From the NCBI RefSeq assembly GCF_964355755.1, contig NC_092678.1, forward strand, positions 705,922 through 769,921: a DNA stretch of 64,000 nt. Direction: 5' to 3'. Under the pieces are notes generated by a model. That model was given only the letters and a program-made list of their open reading frames with translations. It was not told the origin of the DNA and did not search any database. Source of the stretch: Antedon mediterranea (Eukaryota > Echinodermata > Crinoidea > Comatulida > Antedonidae). Shown one piece after another: positions 24,156 to 36,410 of this stretch (positions are counted from its first letter, which is position 1; every line of letters starts with the position of its first letter). Both the position numbers and the translations under genes were made by a program.

Positions 24156-24449
24156 CGCGGCACGCACACAAAGCAAAATATTAAACATAGATTAAGATTC
24201 GATCACCAATTAATGTGTTCTCATTAAAACAGATCAATTTATTATTTTAATATTTAATATCTGTAAAAACTGTAAAATGTTTTGGATCTAGCGTATACAA
24301 AAGTCTTTTCATACTTATACTATCAGAGGGAATCGACAAATTATTTCCATAAACAAACATATATTGACAACTTAATGCACAAACCCATATATAGGGATGC
24401 ACAAATGAAAAAGAAACAAAACATGTTGACAAATATTACTATTTTGTTA

Positions 24450-24632
24450 AGGTCTGTCTAAACTATCAAACTTTATTTGACAAAAAAATGTGATGTGCCC
24501 ATATATGGACATGATGATGTCATATCACTACCATATTTGGGCATATTACTACCATATTTGGGCATATTACTACCATATTTGGGCACATCACACTTTTTTT
24601 GTCAAAATAGTTTGATAGTGTAGATAGAGCTT
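24450..24632. mobile_element. MITE family M1, copy 5
   Basis: GGTCTGTCTAAACTATCAAA is mirrored by TTTGATAGTGTAGATAGAGC. Internally, four perfect CC(A/T)6GG sequences lie at 24499 (CCATATATGG), 24531, 24552 and 24573 (CCATATTTGG), the last three in a 21-bp tandem array. Confidence 0.9.
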
Positions 24633-25160
24633 TAGAATAACAATGAACATTTATGATTAACACCAACATAAATTAGAAAACATTTGTTGTTAAAATATAT
24701 TATCCCAGGTCATGTTCACCTTATACATTGAATAATTGCAAAAATACTTGTTTAAAATAATAATAATATACAGCACCCTTATAACAAATACATAATATTA
24801 TATAAAATATATGAGGTATTGTATTAAAATCTATCCACTGTTTCATATATTCCGTTAAAATGTCAAATAGAACCTTTATATACTATAAATATACAGTACT
24901 TTCACACATTAATACACTAAACATAATATAGCATAGTAATACACAACACTCTTATAAAAATCAAGGTGCTTTAAACAATCCTGGCTTTGTTTGTAAACAT
25001 GTTAGTGGCGGTAATTATCGCTGTTGTTTTCGATTGAATAAAATAAAAATAAATAAAAAATTATGTAAAATATATGAGCTATACTGCCATTAAAATCTAT
25101 TCATTATAATATCTATTCTGTTAGAACTACTTATATAAATATACAGTACTGTCTGTAAAC
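24633..25160. other. AT-rich spacer downstream of transporter A, with a second non-LTR 3' tail
   Basis: Contains GTTAGTGGCGGTAATTATCG and TTCGATTGAATAAAATAAA at 24990-25065, matching the tail at 17930. Nothing else is recognised. Confidence 0.5.
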
Positions 25161-25162
25161 AT

Positions 25163-25168
25163 TTTATT
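25163..25168 (-). terminator. Candidate poly(A) signal of transporter A
   Basis: AATAAA on the minus strand, about 280 nt after the stop. Other AT-rich alternatives lie nearby, so assignment is tentative. Confidence 0.35.
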
Positions 25169-25357
25169 TGGCTAAAAATAATGTTTTTAACTCATTACAA
25201 CCTAATCGTTTAAAAATGCTTTTAAAAAGCTTCACAAAAAGTAATTTAAAATAAATGTCTTTAGAATAAAATATCTAAATTAGATAAAGAATACTTTGCA
25301 AATGTTGCACATTAATGTGTATATGATGTAGAGGCATTCATGCCCATATCACATTGA

Positions 25358-25455
25358 ACTAACTTTACCAGCATCATAATACTGTTTCAACATTTTCGTC
25401 ATTGTACTAACTTTACCAGCATCATAAAACTGTTTCAACATTGTCGTCATTTTTC
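25358..25455. repeat. 49-bp tandem duplication over the gene A stop region
   Basis: Two copies of CTAACTTTACCAGCATCATA plus CTGTTTCAACATT and TCGTCATT sit side by side. The right copy overlaps the last codons of transporter A on the opposite strand, so a 3' UTR segment was duplicated. Confidence 0.8.
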
Positions 25456-28400
25456 ATTTTTCTTTTCTTGCATGCATCTAAACCAAATATTTGGTAAAAC
25501 GAGGAAGAAACAGGAGATGAAGAACAAAGCAGACATGATGAAGAACGCAACGTTGTATGAACCAGTTGTGTCATATATCCAGCCTGAAAGACAAATGAAG
25601 CATTATGATGCCCTTTGCTTAGACTATGACTTTCTGTGGCGGATCTAATAGCAGGTCTATGGCAGTCAGAGCCAGCATCACCATGGCAGTCACAGAGAGC
25701 ACCACCATGGCAGTCACAGAGAGCACCACCATGGCAGTCACAGAGAGCACCACCATGGCAGTCACAGAGAGCATCACCATGGCAGTCAGAGACAGCATCA
25801 CCATGGCAGTCAGAGAGAGAGCACCACCATGGCAGTCACAGAGAGAGCACCACCATGGCAGTCAGAGACAGCATCACCATGGCAGTCAGAGAGAGAGCAC
25901 CACCATGGCAGTCAGAGAGAGAGCACCACCATGGCAGTCAGAGAGAGAGCACCACCATGGCAGTCAGAGAGAGAGCACCACCATGGCAGTCACAGAGAGA
26001 GCACCACCATGGCAGTCAGAGACAGCACCACAATGGCAGTCACAGAGAGCATCACCATGGCAGTCACAGAGAGAGCACCACCATGGCAGTCAGAGAGAGA
26101 GCACCACCATGGCAGTCAGAGAGAGAGCACCACCATGGCAGTCAGAGAGAGAGCACCACCATGGCAGTCAGAGAGAGAGCACCACCATGGCAGTCAGAGA
26201 GAGAGCACCACCATGGCAGTCACAGAGAGAGCACCACCATGGCAGCCACAGAGAGCAGCACAAGGACAGTTTCATAGTGAAAAAGGGCTGGCATGCAATA
26301 CACACAAGATGACCTCTAGGCTCTAGTAGTAATAAAACTACTACTTATTTAAGCATTTTGATGCACACGGTGGGATTGAACCAAAGAATGCTTAGTGCCC
26401 AGCTAATGTGCCACATACCTGTAAAGAAGCCGCCGATAATAACCGCAAACGCCGTCGTGAAGAGCATCATTCCAAGAGCCTTTGGGAAGTTATCGATTCC
26501 AACAATCTCACGTGCTGAAAGATACGTAAGCGGCATACACGTTCCACTTGCCAATCCAATGAATAAAATAACCAAGACAACGCTCAAGTAAGATTTACAA
26601 AACGGTAACACGAACGAAGATACACCTGCTATTATCAAAGCAACAACAAATAAGTTTCTTGTTTTTATCCATTTTAATTTAATAGGAATTCCATTCAATA
26701 ATCGTGCTATCATACTTCCTATTCCATATATGATCATCAGAAGCGTAGCTTTTTTTTCAGGGATTCCTTTTTTTATAGCGGATGAAACAAGGTGGTAAAG
26801 AGTCCCATAAAATGCTATGACGATCAAATTACTAACAATTATTAATATCAAAAATAACGGATAAGTAATAGGTAATCTCATATACTCTCTCAATATTTCA
26901 GTTACTGTCTTTTCTTTGTTTATATCCTCATTAGCATCACCATTATCACAGTCTTTTAAAAATTTGTAATTTTCTGTTTTTTCTTCCGAAGGCGTCACTA
27001 TTTTTGACTCAGTTTTAAAAACAATCTGGCTTATGACTGTAGCATGGAAAACAATAGCACCTAACAGTTGCAGAGAGCCTCTCCAACCATATGCAGCCTT
27101 CAGTGTATTGACTAAGAGAGGCAACATTATCCAGCCTAAAGCGGTCCCAGATAGCGTTACGCCATTAGCTATTGAGATATGGCGATCACAAGTCAATCCA
27201 ACAAATGCAATTGTATTAGTGTATACCAGAGCTACTCCAAATCCTAAAGAAGAAAAGTACAATATTGAACAAAATTCAAAATAATATACCTAGTACGTAC
27301 TTATATGTGTAAAACCAACTTGCAAATACTGTTGTGATTCAATACTATATTCTGTGCTTTTTTGTGCACAACAAAAGGAATAAAACAAAAGAAAAATTCC
27401 ACCTGTCAAATATGCAAATTTTTTTAATTGACCTTTTCTGCTCAAAATATTTGTAGAAATAAGTTTTATTTTAAATTTGTAATTAATTTATGACTGTTAG
27501 TGCAATTTCACAGGCCCAGGTGGAAATAAGGAAACTCGTCTTGGCTATCCTTGTGATCAAGTTCTGTTTCTTTGAGCAAATGTTTTTTCTATTTAAGTGG
27601 TATTTCGATATTTATGTACAGTATTTTAATTGAGGGCCTTGATTGCTTAATAAAGAAACTCAAACTTTGAATAAAAACTTATTAATGAGCATCTAGATGG
27701 TGGACACATTAATGAGCATCTAGATGGTGGACACATTAATGAGCATCTAGATGGTGGACACATTAATGAGCATCTAGATGGTGGACACATTAATGAGCAT
27801 CTAGATGGTGGACACATTAATGAGCATCTAGATGGTGGACACATTAATGAGCATCTAGATGGTGGACACATTAATGAGCATCTAGATGGTGGACAAATTA
27901 ATGAGCATCTAGATGGTGGACACATTATTTTGATCATCTTTAAAACATTCGAAATACAAAAAAAAAAATATCAATATCAATATTAATATGATTCGGTATT
28001 TTAAGGCAGTTTGCCTATTTATCAAAAGTCTCAAAATCTTGACTAAAAAGAAAAAAATCAATAATATTAAAAAGAAACAATCTTATAGGATATCCAAGAA
28101 TTTCCTACCAGTGATTATGGAATGAGTAATAAACAGTTGCCAAGCTTCTTTCACTTGTGACGATGCCAGAAATCCACAGCCAATCAAAAGTGTGCCAATC
28201 ATTACAGTTTTTCGATATCCAATTTTACTTGCCATAAATGCACCAAACGGGCCTATGAACAAATGAAGATTAATAATAATATTATTAAATATATAATTTA
28301 GTTCATACAGTATGCATACAACAGCAAGAAGCCTGCCAATTGCAGGATGGATCAACTATAATCTTCATGCATATTCATAAATATTCAATATTCATATTTA

Positions 28401-31400
28401 TTTGTGGTCAAACACAGTAAAATAATGTACATGGTTTGAAGTTATTTTTGTTTGTTCAGAGTTTTAAATTCACATAAAAATACAAAAATGAGTTAAAATT
28501 TGGTAAAATACAAATAAAACACATCATTTCAAATACAGACAAAATACATAATTTAAAATACAAAATACAAGCAAGATTGGTGTGTGAAGAGGGTATAGCA
28601 TAAAATGATCAATGTTTTCATCACTTTTCCTATAATAAATAATAACCTATTCAACTATATTTGTCGAATAACTAAAGAATAAAAGCATTGTGTTACTAGA
28701 AACGTCTCTCATGTATTAAAGAATATTACATGGTGGCAACGGTAGGATTGAAATATATAATAAAGTCAATCGATAAGCTATACTAGGCTAGAAGAATAAA
28801 TAGGCTAGCGTACACGCCGCCGCACGAATAGATTAGTAAAACGTGTTGTTGAGAGTACACACGTGCGGAGAGAACTGAATTGGATTTTGTATTCGGATAG
28901 CAGAAGGCAAAAAATAGCTCATACACATTTTGTTACCACTGTATACAACAACTGACAATATTAAAAATTAATATTGATCATGGCGAACCTAAATCAGCCA
29001 GAACCATTAAATATATCGACAGGCAACATATCAGAGAATTGGAAGAGATTCAAACAGAGATTTGAACTATATAACATTGCCAGTGGAATGTCACGAAAAC
29101 CAAGTGAAACGCAAACGTCATTACTACTCCATACCATTGGGCAACAAGGCTTAGATGTATATAACGCATTTAAATTTGAAAATGAAGCTGAGAAGATGAG
29201 ATTAAACACAGTTATGCACAAATTTGAGGAATATTGCAACCCCAAGAAACACATTACATTTGAACGACACACTTTCTTTTCACGAAACCAGATACCAGGT
29301 GAGAAGATAGACCAATATGTGACCGACCTAAAGAACAAGAGCAAGACATGTGAGTTTGGTGAAATTGAGGAATCCCTCATCAGGGATAGAATTGTTTGTG
29401 GACTATTGGACAATCAATTGCGTGAACGATTGCTTAGAGAAGATGATTTAAATTTAGATAAGTGCATGAAAATATGTAAGGCATCAGAAGCGTCGAGAAA
29501 CTTAGGGAAAGAGCTCAAAGCTGATCACCAAGTAGCGGTAGATCAATTAGGTATGTCTAATAATTATAAACACGATAGAACCAAAGATAGAGATAAAAGT
29601 AAACCATGCTCAAGATGCACTAGATCACATGAATATGGTAAATGTCCAGCTTTTGGCATGTCCTGCAATAATTGTGGTAGGAAAAATCATTTTAGTAGAG
29701 CATGTAGGTCAAAACGTAATGACAAACAAAAGGGCAAATATATAAATGCACCTAACAGAAGTAAGAGAAACGTGCATGGTATAAACAAAAGCAATGATAG
29801 CGATTGCGACAGTGAAGATGAATCTAATATTACATTTGAAGCAATTAAAATAAGCCAGATAAACGCTAAAGATGGTGACACAGAAGTGTTCACAAATGTC
29901 AAAATTGAAATAAACCGTAACAAACCAACTTTTCTGAAAGTAAAAGTAGATACAGGTGCAGAGGGTAATATATTACCACTGAGAATGTTTTGAGCTATGT
30001 TTCCTAAAAACATGAGCAATAATGTACCTAATGATAGATATGTTAACAAATCTAATGTAAAAGTCACAGCGTATAACGGAGCACAAATCAAACATTATGG
30101 TTACATACACATCCCATGTTACTTCAATAACTTACACACAAATGCAAAGTTTTATATTGCAGAGGTACAGGGACCAGCTATAATGGGACTACCGACGCTA
30201 AAGACTCTGAAGATAATACAGATAAACTGTGCAGTCGAAGTAAATGACAAAATCAAGGATGTAGAGGACATAAAAAGACTCTATCCAGACAGATTTGAAG
30301 GCATTGGCAAGTTTGAGGGTACGTACAAAATAGTTATAGACGAAACGGTACCACCTGTCATACACGCACCAAGGTCATGTCCATTAGCGATAAAAAATGA
30401 CATAAAGGCTGAATTGGATGAAATGATGAGATTAAATGTCATACAGAAAGTAGAGAAACCAGTGGATTGGGTTTCAAGTTTGGCCTACTCACAGAAACCA
30501 AATGGGAGATGGCGGATATGTTTAGATCCTAAGGACTTAAACAAAGCTATAAAACGCACATACCATCACACACCAACCCTAGATGAGATAACACATAAAT
30601 TTAGTGGGGCAAAGTTTTTCTCTAAACTAGATGCACGACATGGATATTGGTCCATAAGACTTGACAAAGAATCCAGTTATCTTACCACATTTAACACTCC
30701 AGGGTTTGGAAGATTCAGATTCCTAAGATTACCATTTGGACTGAATGTCAGCCAAGACGTTTTTCAACATGAGATGGATCAAATATTGGAGAAATGCATC
30801 GGAGCCACAGGCATCGCAGATGACGTTGCTGTATTTGGGAAAACAGAAGAAGAACATGATCGAAACTTAATGGACCTGATGGAAACCGCTAGAGAATATG
30901 GGCTTGTATTCAATGCAGAGAAATGTGAAATAAAGCGACCGCAAATAAATTTCTTTGGTATGATATATGATAAAGATGGAGTACATGCTGACCCAAAGCG
31001 CATTGAAGCCATCAGCAAAATAAAACCACCAACGAATGTTAAAGAGTTACAAAGTTTCCTAGGCATCGCCACGTATATGAGTCCCTTCTGTCCCAAGCTG
31101 TCAGACAAAACAGCACCCCTCTGAGAACTTCTGAAAAAAGATAATGTATTTGAATGGAATGGCTCACAACTAAAAGCATTCGAAGAGATAAAGTCAACAA
31201 TATGTAACCAGACAACACTGACCTATTTCCAACCTAACAAAAAGTTGAAACTACAAGTGGATGCATCCCTGATTGGAGTGGGAGCAGCACTCATACAAGA
31301 CGAAAAAGTTGTTGCGTTTACATCAAAGGCATTAACAGAAGCGGAACAAAGATATGCGAACATTGAAAGAGAACTACTGGCGGTAGTGTACGCAGTAGAG

Positions 31401-33974
31401 AAGTTCCACACATATGTGTATGGAAACTCATTCATTGTGGAATCGGACCACAAACCGTTAGAGATGATCCAACTAAAAAATCTAATGTGTGCACCACCAA
31501 GACTACAAAGACTACTAATGAGACTACAAGGATATGATCTGACAATCAAGTATAAACCAGGCAAAGAAATGGTCCTGGCAGATGCCATGTCTAGATTAAA
31601 CCCTATAAATGACAGCCAAATTGAAGAAGAAGTAAAGATACAACTGTCATATTTCTCAGAGTCCAAAGAAGAAGAAATAAGGCAGAAGACCAAGGAAGAC
31701 CCAACTCTCATAAAATTGGGAAGTATAATACAGCAAGGCTGGCCAGACAAACTAAAATCTGTACATAAGACAATAAGACCATACTTCCCATACAGGGATG
31801 AACTCACAACAGAGAACGGAATAATACTAAAGGGTAACAGAGTAGTGATCCCAGAAGTCATGAGACAGGACATCCTAAAACAACTACACACATCCCACTT
31901 AGGCATAACCAAGTGTCAACTGATGGCTAAAACATCAATCCATTGGCCCAGTATTAATGAGGAAATAGAAAACATGATAAAAGCATGCCCATCATGCCAA
32001 CAACACAAACACAAACAACAACATGAACCAATGTTGAAGAGAAAAATCCCTACCAAAGAATGGGAAATACTCGCAGCTGACCTATTCTACATAAATAGAG
32101 TAGAAAATAGAATACCTCCTAATAGCAGATTATTACACCAAATATCCAATCATAAGAAAAATACCGGCAGACCAATCAAACAGTGAAACAGTTATATCGA
32201 TAATAAAAAATGTCTTCTCAGAGTTTGGGATGGTTCAAGAATTGATTACCGACAACGGACCACACTTCAACAGTGAACAATTCAAACAGTTTAGCAAAGA
32301 TTGGAAATTCATACACACAACCACAAGTCCTCACCACCATGAAGGAAATGGATTCATCGAACGAATGGTTCAAACAGTGAAGTCAACCATCATCAAAGCT
32401 CAGCACAACAACACAGATGTTGATAAAGTTTTACTATACATGCGAGCAACTCCAGTCGACTCAAAACTTGCCTCACCCGGAATGATGATATTTCACAGAG
32501 GACTAAAAACAGAACTTCCAACAAACAATGAAAAAATGCCAACCAGAAAAGAAATAAGAAATCGACTAAAAAACCGACAAGACAAACAGAAGCAATATCA
32601 TGATGAAAATACAAAACCACTTCAACCAATAAAGAGAGGAGAAAGCGTGAGAATCAGACACTCTGACAAAAACCCACAGTGGATCCCAGCGAAGATACTA
32701 AACAAAACAAGTCCACATTCGTACAGAGAGAAAACCAGAAAACACTAAGAAGAAACCGAACACACATTCGCAAAACAAACGAACACTTTACACACATAAT
32801 ACTAGAAACACCACTTACTCATTACAAGACTATAGAACACAAACCATCATCATGCTCTAGCAGTGGCAGAAAAATTAAGAAACCAAATAGATTAGATTTG
32901 TAAATAAAACTTATAATTGTTTTATTATGATTGTAATATGATTGATAAATGAGACCCACAGTTTAATTATATTTGTACACCATTATGAGTAATTAAAGAA
33001 GAGGGATGTTATATGATGGCACCATATATTATGATGTCGCCCTCTATAGTATGTAGGATACCCATAAGGGAACAGACCTCTAAAACATGGCTTCAGTATA
33101 GAAGACCTCACGAATGATTGTGATAACAATGATGTCGAATAACTAAAGAATAAAAGCATTGTGTTACTAGAAACGTCTCTCATGTATTAAATTTAATTAC
33201 ATATTCAACCTATTCACACAATAATAAATATATATTGTATAAAAGTCATCCCCAACAAATTAACAAATACAATTAAAAATACAAAATTTTTTCTAATTTT
33301 GAATCACCGAGGTCCATAAAATATTATCTCTTTGTTTAGCCCTATCCAGCCTTCCTAGGTTTGATAGTAGGCCTATTGTACTGTAATAATAATATAATGA
33401 AAAGAAATTTTTAAATTCTATTCTGTTTGTTTACTCAGGGAATAATTTCGCCAGTGTAGCATAGCAAAAAGCTATACAAAACAACCTTCTTGCTACACAT
33501 TTCTACAATTGTGTAGCAAAAAATACGATAGAAAACTATGATTTTCGACTAAAAATTCAGTTTGATTCGCAATATTGCTAAACAAAATGTTAAAATGAAA
33601 TTTTTCCCTGTTACTTTTGATAAATCTTAAACTCACAAAACAGTAACTAGCCTAGGCGAATTTAATTTATTAAATGCATATAGGACCCATGCAAATTCAT
33701 GTCTAAAACATCCATTGCAGTACAGTATAGACAAGTATTGCTAGGCCTGCTACTTACTGAAAATGTGAGCAACGGCTGTTGCCAAACTGGAGGCTGCTCC
33801 GACTACACCAAGACCAACTTCTAGTGCGTCTGCAAAATCGGTCAGGAAAATCCCGAAAGACAAAGTTGAACCGTCAGTCAAAACCATAATAAGATACGCA
33901 GCGCTAACAATTGAAACGGTCCGCATGACGGATGCTTGTTTCGCAAAAGTCTCAGACATCTTATCTTCATTCAT
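25447..33974 (-). CDS. SLC16-like major-facilitator transporter A
   Basis: Four minus-strand exons: 33974-33758, 28252-28109, 27243-26419, 25583-25447 (1323 nt, 440 aa). All introns are phase 1 with GT-AG ends. The family moves monocarboxylates or related small solutes across membranes through 12 helices; the substrate here is unknown. Seen: TM1 LTDGSTLSFGIFLTDFADAL, an MFS loop-2/3 motif KIGYRKT (residues about 85-91), the family signature around CDRHISIANGVTLSGTALG, and YGWRGSLQLLGA. A long charged TM6-TM7 loop and a TM7-12 half with YGIGSMIARLLNGIPIKLK and LTYLSAREIVGIDNFPKALG follow. The start is the first ATG; a second Met is six codons in. Intron 1 is 5.5 kb because of a retrotransposon in the opposite orientation. 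Introns 2 and 3 each contain a minisatellite. Confidence 0.92.
25662..26268. repeat. 24/26-bp minisatellite in intron 3 of transporter A
   Basis: About 24 units of GGCAGTCAGAGAGAGAGCAC + CACCAT, with a 24-bp form that has one fewer AG. The length mix shifts the frame between units, so the plus-strand frames rich in His and Ser are not genes. Confidence 0.95.
26352..26418 (-). mobile_element. tRNA-derived SINE fragment at a splice donor
   Basis: Minus strand: GTATGTGGCACATTAGCTGG resembles an A box, and GGTTCAATCC (about 26385) is an exact B-box type motif. The fragment starts at the donor of transporter A exon 3, so the intron's first bases may be SINE-derived. Confidence 0.5.
27681..27925. 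repeat. 27-bp minisatellite in intron 2 of transporter A
   Basis: About nine units of ATTAATGAGCATCTAGATGG + TGGACAC, almost perfect. The reverse strand reads as CPPSRCSLM repeats, a consequence of the unit length being divisible by three. Confidence 0.95.
28662..28730 (+). repeat. Left LTR, 5'-truncated (69 bp)
   Basis: Matches only the last 69 bp of the right LTR, from TGTCGAATAACTAAAG to TTACA, with a few differences near the end (AAAGAATATTACA against AAATTTAATTACA). The first 126 bp are missing. Confidence 0.85.
28980..29993 (+). pseudogene. Retrotransposon gag and protease start
   Basis: A 337-residue frame from the ATG at 28980. It contains a capsid-like region, a zinc knuckle of the form CX2CX3HX4C near residues 210-222, a canonical CX2CX4HX4C knuckle (CNNCGRKNHFSRAC, residues 229-242), and the aspartic protease motif DTGA at residue 324. 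A TGA at 29991-29993 interrupts what is otherwise a continuous gag-pol frame. TGA stands where CGA would be expected, a CpG-decay type change. Confidence 0.9.
29994..31124 (+). pseudogene. Retrotransposon protease end and reverse transcriptase
   Basis: Same frame as gag. Seen: NGRWRICLDPKDLNKAI, FSKLDARHGYWSIRLD, FRFLRLPFGLNVSQDVFQ and the polymerase core IADDVAVFG (the two Asp codons at 30819-30824). NFFGMIYDKDGVHADPKRI follows, leading to the connection region ending SFLGIATYMSPFCPKLSDK. A second in-frame TGA, again in a CTC-TGA context suggestive of CGA decay, ends it at 31122-31124. Confidence 0.92.
31125..32903 (+). pseudogene. Retrotransposon RNase H and integrase, frameshifted
   Basis: Same frame to about 32100. 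The RNase H motif LQVDASLIGVGAAL has its Asp at 31260. TSKALTEAEQRYANIERELL and ESDHKPLE follow, then the integrase zinc-binding HTSHLG and CPSCQQ, and the first catalytic Asp at 32079. The frame then shifts by one. In the new frame are the second Asp (TDNGPHF, 32251) and Glu (GFIERM, 32359), spaced DX35E. A second shift near 32720 returns to the first frame, which ends at 32903 with KKPNRLDL. Confidence 0.9.
33007..33201 (+). repeat. Right LTR (195 bp)
   Basis: Begins TGTTATATGATGGCACC directly after the purine tract and ends TTAATTACA, giving the usual TG...CA termini. It contains AATAAA at about 33148, a likely R-region polyadenylation signal. Confidence 0.85.
33202..33757. other. Remaining intron 1 of transporter A
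   Basis: AT-rich, with no further element recognised. The phrase CCTATTCA occurs on both sides of the retrotransposon, but no clean target-site duplication can be shown because the left LTR is truncated. Confidence 0.4.
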
Positions 33975-35361
33975 AAAATTAGCGTACAGTAAAAAAAAAC
34001 ATTAATATACCCGTTGCAGGCCATATTGCAGATCCACAACCAAATCAAACATGTACTTCGTACTGCTGCAGCACTAAAAGTGAAAATGACAGCGTTTTTT
34101 ATCTATTGGTGGTAGTCACGCTTGATTGATTCGGACAGCGCCACCAATCATGCATAGGCGCTGAAAGTGTCATAAAACAAAAAGAGCGTTATTACTGGCT
34201 ACTATAAACTGCTAAGTGGTCATTTATATGAGAGCGACTAAAGGATTTTTTAAAGCAGAACGTTAGATAGTAACGTACAATAGAATAAAAGCTCAAAACG
34301 CGTCCATGCGTGTCTTTCCTCGCGTGCGATGTAGGGCGGGTAACTATGAATTGAATTGAATGCAATCACTACACACCCCCACAACGCGAGCATAAGTAAT
34401 GTATTTTACAGCCTTGATTCGAACAATATCCACATAATCCATTCTCGAAAGAGTCTACAAAAACAGTACGTTTTCAGTTTTTAACATGACAAATCGCAGA
34501 CATTTACAAAAACATATTATAAATGCCCTTCTTAACATCTCAAATGGAAAAATTAGCACTGTGGTCATGTTACAAGTGTTGTCAAAAAAATATAGATTAT
34601 CTGAAAAATCTCCAGAAAGTAGGAATTACCTTTTGTAATTTTTCCACTGACTGTTAATAACTTATCCACTAATTTTGTTATCATTCTTGCTACTATATAA
34701 GCTAAATCAACTGTTATCTCTGAAAAAAGACTGAAAACTAAATGATTTAAACTTTATTTCGATTTATTCAAAATGCCTCCATGAACAAATACAAAAAGCA
34801 AATCAAGAAACAATAATAATAATTCTTAGAAAGTTTCAGTAAAGATAAAAGTTAAAATGTTCATTATTTTAAAAAGTTTATAGAATATTGTAACGGTATT
34901 ACAGACGCAGTGGTATCGTAATTGCATTCAATACTCACCTTTTACGATACTACTATGATTATTAATGATATAAGTTGCACCATGGAAAATTATCCATGTT
35001 CCAACTTGCACTTAACTTAATCTTATCTATCCGGGTGTTCTTATTGATTCCACGTTTAAAATCAATCAATTTCTTTTATTTCGGAAATATTTCATCCATA
35101 TCAACAAACTTTCAGTGAAATAAAAGAATAATTTTGAATGTGCTTGAAAAAAACAGGATGTTGTAGCTTTCTTGTTTTTAACCACGGTGGTCTCCATTAT
35201 TCAACCTAATAACTTAATGATTATTTTGCTTTATTGAATTATTAAAAAACATTAACCTTTGACCTAATGACTAATACACATGTTAATGTTTAAAAAAATC
35301 ATTGTACATAGAAATAGAGAGTGTCACATTTAATTTGCTTTGGAATCACATAATGTGCTGC
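33975..35361. other. Spacer upstream of transporter A
   Basis: Presumed promoter side of gene A. No TATA box or exon is identified. AT-rich DNA with no coding signal. Confidence 0.4.
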
Positions 35362-35868
35362 AAACTTTACTAGTGTTTACTTGCCATGTAAACCTTTACT
35401 AGTGTTTACTTGCCATGTAAACCTTTACTAGTGTTTACTTGCCATGTAAACCTTTACTAGTGTTTACTTGCCATGTAAACCTTTACTAGTGTTTACTTGC
35501 CATGTAAACCTTTACTAGTGTTTACTTGCCATGTAAACCTTTACTAGTGTTTACTTGCCATGTAAACCTTTACTAGTGTTTACTTGCCATGTAAACCTTT
35601 ACTAGTGTTTACTTGCCATGTAAACCTTTACTAGTGTTTACTTGCCATGTAAACCTTTACTAGTGTTTACTTGCCATGTAAACCTTTACTAGTGTTTACT
35701 TGCCATGTAAACCTTTACTAGTGTTTACTTGCCATGTAAACCTTTACTAGTGTTTACTTGCCATGTAAACCTTTACTAGTGTTTACTTGCCATGTAAACC
35801 TTTACTAGTGTTTACTTGCCATGTAAACCTTTACTAGTGTTTACTTGCCATGTAAACCTTTACTAGTA
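35362..35868. repeat. 29-bp minisatellite, about 17 copies
   Basis: Essentially perfect units of CTTTACTAGTGTTTACTTGC + CATGTAAAC. The unit contains the partial inverted repeat GTTTAC/GTAAAC. Confidence 0.97.
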
Positions 35869-35989
35869 TTAAAACAATCATTTAAGGAGCGTTCAATTTT
35901 ACGATGTCCAACGACCAACCTAGGTCAGGACAATCGATATGTGTAGTCGGTGGTCACCTGGATTTAGAAACCATCAAACTGTGTTGAGG

Positions 35990-36180
35990 TGAGGAGAGGG
36001 AGGACTCGTCATCGTCAAAGCAAACTCTGATGAGAGCGTGGCTTCTCTTAGCATTCTGAAACCGTTTCCTGTCCTCTGTCATCCTACTTGCTTGCTTCAT
36101 AGAGCCAAACATATCTGTTATAATCTTCTCCCATTTGCATCTTGGTCTTCTTCTCCTCTTTCCTCAAGGGAGGACACACG
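35990..36180 (-). mobile_element. LINE reverse-transcriptase C-terminal fragment (RTE/CR1 style)
   Basis: Minus strand, one open frame reads RRRRPRCKWEKIITDMFGSM and then KQASRMTEDRKRFQNAKRSH. It matches the common LINE tail pattern RGRP..W...I....(A)..DR..W. The fragment is short and isolated, and the clade is uncertain. Confidence 0.6.
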
Positions 36181-36410
36181 TCCCTATTATGCATGCGCAC
36201 AATGAATTAACATGACATTGTTTTGTCGTCGCAAAAACGAATGCCTTTTAATGAAACAAAATGCGTGGGATTCATTTACACAGGTTCAGGTTCAAGTGCT
36301 GACATTAAAATACAATGAAATACAAAATATATATAAGTAAAATAAATATAACAAGTACCGGTAGAAAGTTGTAATAAAGATACACTATACAAAATAGACT
36401 ACAGGGTGAT

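Larger units (their letters stand above)
28662..33201 (+). mobile_element. Ty3/gypsy-type LTR retrotransposon, decayed
   Basis: Inserted in antisense in intron 1 of transporter A. Order: truncated left LTR (28662-28730), candidate primer-binding site TGGTGGCAACGG at 28731, gag with zinc knuckles, protease, reverse transcriptase, RNase H, integrase (HHCC then DDE), purine-rich tract AAAGAAGAGGGA just before 33007, right LTR (33007-33201). The domain order protease-RT-RNaseH-integrase defines the Ty3/gypsy group. There is no envelope-like frame. Coding is broken by two in-frame TGA codons (29991, 31122) and two frameshifts (about 32100-32115 and 32715-32730), so the copy is dead. Confidence 0.95.

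Noticed and set aside
25626-26326. Three overlapping plus-strand frames rich in His, Ser and Gln (REHHHGSQ repeats)
   Set aside because: They are readings of the 24/26-bp minisatellite inside intron 3 of transporter A; units shift the frame and there are no unique domains.
27647-27937. Cys/Pro-rich repeat protein (CPPSRCSLM)n on the minus strand
   Set aside because: It is the 27-bp minisatellite read in frame, within an intron of transporter A.
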